Assembly (NCBI GenBank): GCA_021018815.1
Contig: JAITYX010000088.1
Span: 930,001-994,000, forward strand
Source: Talinum fruticosum
Lineage: Eukaryota; Streptophyta; Magnoliopsida; Caryophyllales; Talinaceae
DNA: 64,000 nucleotides
Direction: 5' to 3'
Positions 56,047 to 64,000 of this stretch are shown piece by piece. A program made the position numbers and the translations under genes. The stretch's first letter is position 1. Each line of letters starts with the position of its first letter. Below the pieces are notes generated by a model, which saw only the letters and a program-made list of their open reading frames with translations, was not told where the DNA came from and made no database searches.

Positions 56047-57219
56047 ATCTCCCCTTTTTGATGAAAGGCATTACATAATTAAACACAAAATTTGGTAGTG
56101 AAATAATTATGAGTTTTCATTCCGAACAAGTAGAGTATCTCGGAGAATAGAGTAATGAATGAAGTGTTTTGTACTTAGAAAATTTCTACGAATAACTCGT
56201 TCAGCTAGGAACATGAATACTTGCATCGGAGCGAGAGAAAACAAATATATATATATATATAAGAGCCAAAAAATAAATAATAAGAGAAACAAGTCGATAT
56301 ATCGAGCATAAACTACATGAGACATTTAAACTCGTAAAGAGTTATACTCATAAATCAATATACTCAAAAACAGAAACTTCATTCACATATATACGTAAAT
56401 ACAAAAAACACAAAAAGTACATAGAAGAGAGGGTGAGAAAACTCCTACTAAACAAGACAACAAATTTTCTTAGTATTATTCCCCCTTGCCTTTCAAAGAA
56501 AAACACAAAAATTGAGCAAAATGTATCAAGTTGATACAAATTTGATTTCTGGACCAAAAAAAAAAAACAAGAGAAAAAAAAGTTAAGACGATGAAGTGGA
56601 TGCGGTCCGAGTGGAAGCGGATGAACGTGCGGTGTGTCTTCGATGATATGCTTATGAAGACGTTGAACATCCGGGCGGTGGCAGCACCGAGTATCTCGGG
56701 TAGGGGCTCAGCTCCGAGTGGCCGACCTAGAACGAGATCATCAAGAGGTTCATCCTCTTGAAATGCCACGGAGGGGGCTGCTTCCTCTTGCTTGACTACT
56801 GCGGACCGTCCAAAGCATCCGCAGGGTCTTTGACTCACTCGGACTCGCCGTCCGAGCTTATCGGCTCTGGTTAAGGAACGGGAGCACCTTGTCCCTCGGC
56901 CTTCTTCCATTTCTTCTTGTTCTTCCTCTTTCTCTTCTTCTTCATTTTCTCCTTCCTCCTTCTCCTCGAAGGAGCCGCTTCAGCCGCATCCTCCTCTTCT
57001 ACTTCACCCGCCTCTCCGGATGGAGACTTGCCGTGGCTCGAGGACTCTTTTAGATGTTTCTCGCTTATTCGGGTCCTAAGCTACTTTGGAGCACCTTTCT
57101 CTCGAGGAGCTCGATCATCTCCTCGCTGCTCCTTAACCAAAGCCTTCATTTCGAGGAGCACATCTTGCTCTCTTGAAATTGAGAATGGGCTGTTTTTTAG
57201 TTGATGGCCGTGGATTTGA

Positions 57220-57304
57220 CTTGTAATAAACACCTAGGAGGGATGGGGTTTGTACTGTCTTTGGTAGTACTCTGAATGGTATAGTTTCATAGTCCGAGTC
57301 TTCA
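57220..57304 (-). repeat. LTR-start fragment 3 in the array
   Basis: Same LTR start; its polypurine tract (57305-57318) carries an interruption (reversed 'tctcctcctttttaa'). Confidence 0.88.
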
Positions 57305-58465
57305 ATCTCCTCCTTTTTAATGAAAGGCATTCCATACTTAAACACAAACTTTGGTAGTGAAATAATTATGAGTTTTCATTTTGAATAAGTAGAGTATCTC
57401 ACGGAATAGAGTAATGAGTGAAGTGTTTTGTACTTAGAAAATTTCACGGATAACTTGTTTAGCTAGGAATATGAATACTCGCATCGAGTGAGAGAAAACT
57501 AATGGGAACATATATATATCGGAGCAAAAAAAATGAATAATAAGAGAAACAAGTTGATAGGTCGGAGCAAAAACTAGATGAGACATTTAAACTCGAAAGA
57601 GTTGTACTCGTAAATCAATATGCTCAAAAACGTAAACTTCATTTGTATATATATAGAAATACAAAAACATAGAAAGTACATAGAAGAGAGGGTGAGAAAA
57701 CTCCCCTAAACAAGACAACAAATTTTCTTAGTATTATTCTCCCCTTGCCTTTAACCAAAAACACAAAAATTGGGCCAAATGTATCAAGTTGATACAAATT
57801 TGATGTCCGGACAAAAAAAAAAAAAAAAAAAAACAAGAGAAAAAAAGTTAAGACGGTGGAGTGGGTACTGGTCTAAGTGGAAGCGGATAAACGTGCAGAG
57901 TGCGTCTTCGATGATATGCTTATGAACACGTTGAAGATCCGAGCGGTGGCAACACCACTATCTCTAATAGGGGCTCAGCTCCGAGTGGTTGACCTAGAAT
58001 GAGATCATCAAGAGGTTCATCCTCTTGAAATGCCACGGAGGGAGGTGCTTCCTCTTGCTTGACTGCCGTGGACTCGTCCAAGCATCCGTAGGGTCTTCTA
58101 ACTCACTCGGACTCGCTGTCCGAGCTTATCGGCTCCGGTTGAGGAACGGGAGCACCTTGTCCTTCAACTTCTTCCTTTTCTTCTCGTTCTTCCTCTTTCT
58201 CTTCTTCTTCATTTTCTCCATCCTCCTTCTCCTCGAAGGAGCCGCTTCAGCCGCATCCTCCTCTTCTCGCTTCACTGCCTCTCCAAATGGAGACTTGCCA
58301 GTGGCTCGAGGACTCTTACAATGTTTCTCAGCTGTCCGGGTCCCGAGCCGCTTGGAGCACCTTTCTCCGAGGAGCTCGATCATCTCCTGCAGCCTCCTTA
58401 ACCAAAGCCTTCATTTCAAGGAGCACATCTTGCTGCTCTTGAATTTGAGATTGGGCCGTTTTTAG

Positions 58466-59477
58466 TTGATCGTCGTGGACCGAAAGACAGACCTGAAGGA
58501 GCGAAGAGTATCCCGGATTTCCGTGGACATAGAGGAGAGCTTGTCTATTAGAGTTGTAGACAAGGCAACAAGTGACCAAGAGAGGTGGACTTGTGGTGGA
58601 ATCACCGCTAGCTGCAGGAGGGAGTAAGAGAGGAGTCTCGAGTCCGATGCGGAGGAGAAGGTTGCCTCGGCTTGAGCCGTGGACCCGGACATCCGGTTGG
58701 GGTTCCTAGTATCCATAATCGATAAGCTCTTTTCTGCCAACAATTATGGCAGCCTCAAACACTTCTTTTGGGTCTCGGGGAGCGGAACCTTGAATTGTTT
58801 AAAGACTAGGATGAGTAAGGCTCCGAAAGGAAGAGACATGGATTTCTTAGTTTGAGCTCGCACGGAGGCCATTTGCTCGATTATGGCGGGGAAGAGGTAT
58901 ACGTCGTAGCCCTCGAGAATGTCGAACGAGCTTTGAGAATCTTTGAATTTGGATTCTCTTTGTTGGAATGATGAGAAAAGAAGGTTCTCATCGATCGAAA
59001 CAGATGAGTCGAGCCCCGGTCTTCATCCGAGTCATAAAAATTTTTTGAGTGACTTAGGGACTTCCTTGGTGTACTTTTCAAAGAACTCATCAGCAACTTC
59101 ATTGAAGGGGATGGGGTTGCTGTTGAGGAAAATAAAAGAAATCTTAAAAAGTCGATGGAGGAGAGAGAGATTGATGTGAACGATGGTGTTGCGAACTCGT
59201 GAGGTGATGATCCCCTTAGAGCTAGAAAGGTTCGAATAGAACTCAAGCAACGAGTTATGGGTATATGAATTCTCCGAAACGAGAGGAAATTGTATACCCT
59301 CGTGGTTTTGATGTGTTTCAACCATGAAAAGCTTGTGGTTGGGAAGAATTTGTCATCCAACGTAAGATGTTGGGTGACGAGGATCTTAGAGGGGTTAGAA
59401 GGACCCTCTTCACTTTTGGTTCTTGGTTTCTTGGTGGCGTAACCTAGAAAATCTAGAGTACAACCTCTTTTAGGCAT
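58466..59477 (-). pseudogene. Copia-D extra ORF (aORF), N-terminal part, broken
   Basis: ATG at 59477 (MPKRGCTLDF). Readable: 'LDDKFFPTTSFSWLKHIKTT' (about 59355), then in another frame 'LLEFYSNLSSSKGIITSRVR' (about 59240), 'LLHRLFKISFIFLNSNPIPF' (about 59150), 'NEVADEFFEKYTKEVPKSL' (about 59090), and 'NPNSKILKARSTFSRATTY' (about 58950). The downstream Pro/Ser-rich middle runs to 58466, where the first array unit begins. Together with the copies at 18501, 39045 and 50125 this defines the family's third ORF. Confidence 0.75.
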
Positions 59478-59518
59478 AGTTGAGAATTTTTGAGATGAGA
59501 GTGAACCAACTTCGAAGA

Positions 59519-59573
<55 letters not shown>

Positions 59574-60073
59574 GAGAGTACTTGAGAGTGCGTGAGAGCT
59601 TGAGATTGCGAGAATGTAGGTTAGTAGAGAGTAAAGCAGTGAAATGAAGGAAAATAGATGCTATTTATAGTGGAAAAAAAATGTCCTTCAGTATCCGTTC
59701 GACCCAATTCTCCAACGGTCGCCTCGGACCGATGTGTCTATTCTCGCTCTCCAACGATTAGAATTCCAGTGTCTCTCTCCCAATGGCTAGTTCACTTATC
59801 GATGCGCGCGGTAAAGAGAGAGAAAAAGAGAAATTTTGAAAGAAATTTATGAAATTCTCCACTAATCTAGAGATGATTTCGAAGTTTGAAGTCTAATTTT
59901 CTCAAAACTCGGCCTAACTCAAGTAAAATTTCCGAGTGACTCGTAAAGCCCAAACAGATAATAACTCCTAGCTCGGTGTCACTAGGTCAACTGAACTAGT
60001 TGTTATTAAGACAAAGAAAAGAACCTTGTAACCCATAATCATACAAGATAATTTCACTTGGAAGAGCACATAA
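59478..60073 (-). other. Spacer between pol and aORF, copia-D
   Basis: Contains a TATA-like 'ctataaatagc' at about 59662-59672 (minus) and a long GA microsatellite. Homologous to the spacers of copies B, C and E. Confidence 0.6.
59524..59570. repeat. (GA)n microsatellite, 47 bp
   Basis: Uninterrupted GA/AG repeat just upstream of the aORF start. Copia-E has a short GA run at the same place (about 39058-39070). Confidence 0.95.
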
Positions 60074-60862
60074 TCATGCATTTATCATGCCAAGTTCATT
60101 CCTAATAAAGCAAAACCGATCCTCACTAAGTGGCTTAGTAAACATATCACCTAACTCGAAATTTTGTAGGAATGAATTCAAGTTCATTATCACCTTTCTC
60201 AAAATGGTCTATCGGAAAATGATACCCGACCTCAATATGCTTTATCCTTGAGTGCTAAACTGGATTCTTAGTGATGCTGATTGCACTCGATTACCACACT
60301 TTATTGGAATTGATTTGAATGAAAGTCCAAGGTCTTTCAAGTGTTGCTTGATCCATATAATTTGAGCACAGCATGCTCCAGCTGCAATGTACTCAGCTTC
60401 AGCAGCTTGATAGAGCAACCGAGTTCTACTTCTTTAAGTGCCTAGATATAAGGGATTGATCTAGAAACTAGCATGCTCCTGAGGTGCTCTTTCTATCAAC
60501 TTTGCATCCAACATTGTCAGCATCCGAGTATCCAGGTGAGGGTCGGTTCCGAGTCTCTTGAGAACCATAGACCTAGATTCCGAGTCCTTGCAAGATATCT
60601 AAAGATTCTCTTCACCATAGTGAGATGTGATTATTTTCGGTTAGCTTAAAATCTTGCACACAGTACAAACACTAAACATTATGTCCGACCTACTGGATGT
60701 GAGACATAGCAGAGATCCAATCATACCTCGATAGAGTTTCTAATCTACTGCTTTACCTTTTTTAGTGTGTGTCCCGTTTTATGCTCGCTACTCATTGGTG
60801 TTGCTTGTATGTTTTGCATCTTGAAACTTGTACATCTTCAACAACTCCTTGGTATACTTTGA
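60074..60862 (-). pseudogene. pol: Copia-D pol 3' part (RNase H), truncated
   Basis: On minus from 60862: 'SKYTKELLK', 'YRGMIGSLLCLTSSRSDIMF', 'DLGLSFKSIPIKC', then 'FELGDMFTKPLSEDRFCFIR' and 'NELGMINA' with the stop at 60074-60076. Several frameshifts. Sequence upstream of the 'SKYTKELL' block is gone; LTR sequence follows at about 60863. Gag, protease, integrase and most of reverse transcriptase are therefore missing. Confidence 0.85.
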
Positions 60863-61109
60863 TTCCGAGTCTAGTTTAAATTGAATAATGAAGAATGTCT
60901 AAGTTTAGATTGGACTCGTAAAAGTATGAACTCGGAATTACGTGGAAACCCTCCCGGGCGTAAAACCACGGCCAGTTCTAATCCAAGCACCAAGTCAAAT
61001 CCACTATTTTGAATCCACAAAATACAATAGATCGACTCAACCAGAATTGCTCCCTTAGACAATTCCTTACAAAGTTTTCTTAGACTCGAAGTTCCCTTAT
61101 CCGATCAAG
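60863..61109 (-). repeat. Copia-D 5' LTR fragment
   Basis: Minus-strand LTR sequence (reversed 'gtggattcaaaatagtgg' block at about 60998-61016) near the LTR's 3' end, joined directly to RNase H. Its left part (toward the promoter) is cut at 61109 by the insertion of copia-F. Confidence 0.82.
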
Positions 61110-62648
61110 TGAAGACTCAAACTATGCATAAATAACATTCCGAGTACTATCAAGGAATCAGGTCCAAACTTCATCTCATAAAGGTTTTGATTACAAATCA
61201 TTCTAAGTGATATAGAAACTTTTCCGAGTGATACGTAACCTTTCTCGTGTGTTACGTAAACTACCGCATAAGTTTTCATTTGCTTCGACTCGACTCGTAA
61301 AGCATACTCTTGCTCATGTTTTCACATCTGTAATTCCGAGTCACTTGGACAACACTCAGATTTATCGCATGTTCAAACACCGACTCTAACATGTTTAAAC
61401 TCAGGTCTTAGTCTCGTATTCCAAGATCGGGTGAATTACGACTTTAGTTCATCTCTTTTAGTCGACTTGTTTTGTTTGAACCTTATCTGTCTAGTTCAAG
61501 TACTCTTACCCCGATATTCAATATCTAACTTGATCGTTCTCCGGACAGACTCGGATGGAATTTGAGTATAATGAATATTAGACTCGGAAAATTCCATTCC
61601 TTTCCGACTCGGATAATTATGCACTTAATTATCTTAATTAATTTATTATCCGTGTCTAATCTTGGACCAAAGTATTTTGTGCTTTGAGAACCAAAATTTG
61701 ATTTACTTTTGTAGATTATTTAAACGAGGTTATCCTACTTTTGAACTACAAAAGTAACCAGCTTCAAGATGTCAAATCACCAGTAGACAAGGCTTTTTCT
61801 ACGTCGGACCAAGGCCCGTAAGCCGTGTCGTGGTTGTCTGTTTCCAAAACTTGAAATCTTCAACACTAAGCTCAACGGTGGTTTCCACCTTACTTTTCGG
61901 ACACCACCAAGTGGATTGGGACATTCTAAGGAGTCAAGAGCCATTGCACAAAGCATTCACAACTTAACGGATCTTTTCCGAGCGACTCGGAAGAACCGTT
62001 ACAACTGGTCACAGAGGACTTCTAATCAAAAGCTTGTCACAACGGCTAATCCGCTTTGTCATCTATAAATAGATGCCAACTATCAAGACTTGAAGATTGT
62101 TGGAATCATTGTCAATACACATACTTAAGCAAAAGTCTTTATATTCATGTTCAATCTTCCGCTTACAACTCCAACTTTGTACTTAACATCTTTCCGAGTT
62201 GTAAGATCTTGTAATCGAGTCACAACTTTTATTCTTACTTTCTAAATAAGGTCCCTTAACCGAGCTGTAAGGGTTAACTCAGCTCAGCTTGTCCCTAGCT
62301 GTAAAGGTTACCTCGGTTAGGAAGTACTAGATCGGATAAGGGAACTTCGAGTCTAGGAAAACCGTGTTAGGAATTGTTTAAGGGAGCAATTCGGTTGACT
62401 CTGTCTACTGTATTTTGTGGATTCAAAATAGTGGATTTGACTTGGTGCTTGGATTAGCACTGGCCGTGGTTTTCTGCCCCATGAGGGTTTCCACGTAAAT
62501 TCCGAGTTCATACCTTTTTGAATTCAATCTCGACTCGAAAGTCTTAAAGTTTGTTTTAAACTTTAATCTTCAATTTATTGTACAAATTTTCTCATCACCC
62601 TATTCACCCCCTCTAGAGTGACTAAATCTCTCCAAGAGAAAACCTTCA
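61110..62648 (+). repeat. Copia-F 5' LTR
   Basis: 1539 bp, TGAAGACTCAA...AACCTTCA. TATA box at 62064-62072. Palindrome 1 is degenerate here ('caaagtattttgtgctttg', about 61671-61689). Confidence 0.93.
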
Positions 62649-62649
62649 A

Positions 62650-62662
62650 TTGGTACCAGAGC
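62650..62662 (+). other. Primer binding site, copia-F
   Basis: 'TTGGTACCAGAGC', the copy closest to the usual initiator Met-tRNA site in this window. Confidence 0.85.
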
Positions 62663-62708
62663 ATAGCCTTTCGTAAAAGATCTAACCATCCAAAGGTTTA
62701 AAGATCAA

Positions 62709-63550
62709 ATGGCTCGGAATAATGGAGAGTTCGATGAAGGAAGATCTTCTAGCAGACCACCAAAGTTTAAAGGATTAAATTTTGTATATTGGAAGAAGCT
62801 CATGGAATGCTTTCTACTAGATCACGATGAAGATGTATGGAACATCATATAAGAAGGCAACTACATTCCAATGAAGACAGAAGAAACAAGACTCGTGCCT
62901 AAAGCAAAGGTCGAGTACACTAATGAAGAGGCGTAAAAGTTCGTAAATAACTTGAAGGCCATGAACATTCCGATGTGTGCCATCGGCTTAGAGGAATTTT
63001 CCCTTCAAAATTAACTTTAACTAAGAACTCTGGTTGTTTTGAATGTGGCAGCAAGGTTCATATAGTCAAAGACTCGTCCAAGAAGAAAAAGGGACAGAAA
63101 GAAGAAGGCTATGATGGCCACATGGAGTGATGAAGATTCATCTGAAGAAGATGAAGACTCGGATGACTCAAAGTGTCTAATGGCACTATCAAACTCGAAG
63201 TCGAATCCGAGTCGATTCCTATCACTCAAACAATAAGGAAACCGATCCTCAGGAGGTAATTGAATATTTCGTCATGTTTTCCAAAGTTGATTTAGCTAAA
63301 TACATCTATACTTTGAAAGAAAAGTCCAATTCTAATTCTTCTCAATTTAAAGAACAACTTGAGTCTATCACTTCGAGAGCATTTCTTTGAAACATGAATT
63401 AGAAAACCGAGACTTACTCTAAGAGAACTCAAGACTAGTGCTCAATCCAATGAGACCGAGTTTGAGTCCCTCGAAGAGAAAATGAGCATCTTAAGCAAAA
63501 GCTCAATGAGTCTCAAGAACTCGTTTAGAAATTTATTCAAGCTCAAAAAT
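62709..63550 (+). pseudogene. gag: Copia-F gag, internally deleted
   Basis: ATG at 62709; MARNNGEFDEGRSSSRPPK, then 'VYWKKLMECFLLDHDEDVWN', the cleanest N-terminus in the window, and a stop at 'II*EGNYIP'. At about 62997 roughly 600 bp are missing, so 'MCAIGLEEF' runs into the linker before the zinc knuckle ('CFECGSKVHIVKDS', about 63037). The fourth Cys is lost in 'gactcgtcc', as in copia-B. The acidic run 'SDEDSSEEDEDSDDSK' and coiled-coil tail follow. Protease begins near 63968 and is cut by the window end. Confidence 0.86.
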
Positions 63551-64000
63551 CCTTGACATGCTTTTAGGGTCTCAATGTGTCTCCTTCGTAAAAGAAGGAC
63601 TCGGTTTTAACAAAGAGGAGTAATCCAATTCCTATTCGTAGCTTTTCAAAAAGGGTTTCGAATTGTGAAGTTCAGGAAGGCTGAGCATGGTCCCATTCAT
63701 AAGAATGAAATGAGGACTAAGCCCGCACCAGCTTACAGGAGAAAACGTTCTCTACCGATTTATAAAAGAAAATATTTTCAAATGAAAGACACACGGACTT
63801 AGTTCTCTAAAGGAAGGACTCGGAATCGGACCAAACCCAAAGTTATTCAAATCTGGGTTCCTAAGAGTCTTCTTCTTCGAAAAGGACCATAGTAAAGGGA
63901 GTTACTGGGTTTGTTAGAGGAAGTGAGAAAGGTTAGTTTGTCTCCGACTTGCAGTGGCGCAGAAAAGAACAAAAGGACACTAGTACCTAGACAAGTGGAT

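Larger units (their letters stand above)
53477..58465 (-). repeat. Four-copy tandem array: aORF C-terminus, 3' UTR, polypurine tract, LTR start
   Basis: On minus, each unit holds the Glu/Lys-rich aORF C-terminus, a 3' region with an (AT)n tract, the upstream purine tract, the LTR-adjacent tract and about 85 bp of LTR start joined back to aORF sequence. Units: 58465-57305, 57219-56047, 55960-54736 and 54651-53477. LTR-start fragments: 57304-57220, 56046-55961, 54735-54652; the last unit runs into the real 3' LTR at 53476. Period 1.26-1.31 kb. The junction ('gattacaag' of the LTR to 'aaatccayggccatcaac' of the aORF) is the same in all three internal copies. Confidence 0.92.
61110..64000 (+). 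mobile_element. Copia-F: Ty1/copia element, 5' part, runs out of the window
   Basis: 5' LTR, primer site, gag and the first codons of protease are present up to 64000. Inserted in the copia-D 5' LTR; the 5 bp before it are TCAAG. The right end is outside the window. Confidence 0.9.

Noticed and set aside
53477..58465. Direct repeats read as a CRISPR array or satellite
   Set aside because: Unit length (1.3 kb), content (retrotransposon 3' ends) and plant context rule out CRISPR; four units inside one element are not a satellite array.

Overview
The window is nuclear DNA of a flowering plant, made almost entirely of nested, decayed transposable elements. I see no convincing intact host gene, no rRNA or tRNA gene, and no CRISPR or prokaryotic signal. 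The lineage cannot be fixed more closely than angiosperm. Evidence for a plant genome: Ty1/copia elements primed by initiator Met-tRNA, a Ty3/gypsy Tat-type integrase, a plant-mobile-domain gene with introns, a CACTA-like DNA transposon, and telobox and microsatellite content.

One copia family dominates. I label its copies A to F. Its LTRs are about 1.4-1.55 kb, begin TGAAG and end CTTCA. The internal region reads gag (zinc knuckle, acidic and coiled-coil tail), protease, integrase, reverse transcriptase, RNase H, then an extra ORF (aORF) before the 3' LTR, with two polypurine tracts. This layout resembles the Sirevirus (SIRE/Maximus) branch; that placement is inference. Every coding region is broken.

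Layout from left to right. 1-1133: reversed, truncated copy of a large non-copia LTR. 1134-8850: copia-A (+), 5' LTR truncated, aORF mostly deleted. 8851-9589: purine-rich low-complexity DNA. 9590-11015: solo copia LTR (-). 11258-22132: copia-B (+), structurally complete, with CCATA target duplications. 22138-28979: CACTA-like element with GCTAC ends and ATA duplications; copia-B landed directly against its left end. 29855-32440: plant-mobile-domain gene remnant (+), antisense to a Tat gypsy pol 3' fragment at 34255-35499 (-). 35500-61109: minus-strand copia remnants E and D that interrupt the gypsy pol. Copia-C (+, 40628-52938) sits inside D's 3' LTR and itself carries a 2.65-kb solo LTR (47137-49783). 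61110-64000: copia-F (+), running out of the window.

The most unusual structures are these. (1) In copia-D the segment 'aORF C-terminus, 3' UTR, polypurine tract, first ~85 bp of LTR' is repeated four times in tandem (53.4-58.5 kb). (2) Copia-C has three copies of its target-site duplication CAAAG, and its 3' LTR is preceded by a second copy of its own 5' flank instead of a polypurine tract. (3) Two minus-strand derivatives lost gag and most of pol yet kept the aORF. (4) Recurrent CTG-to-CTCG and CGGA-to-CGTA differences between copies may be a sequencing artefact and would inflate the count of frameshifts.
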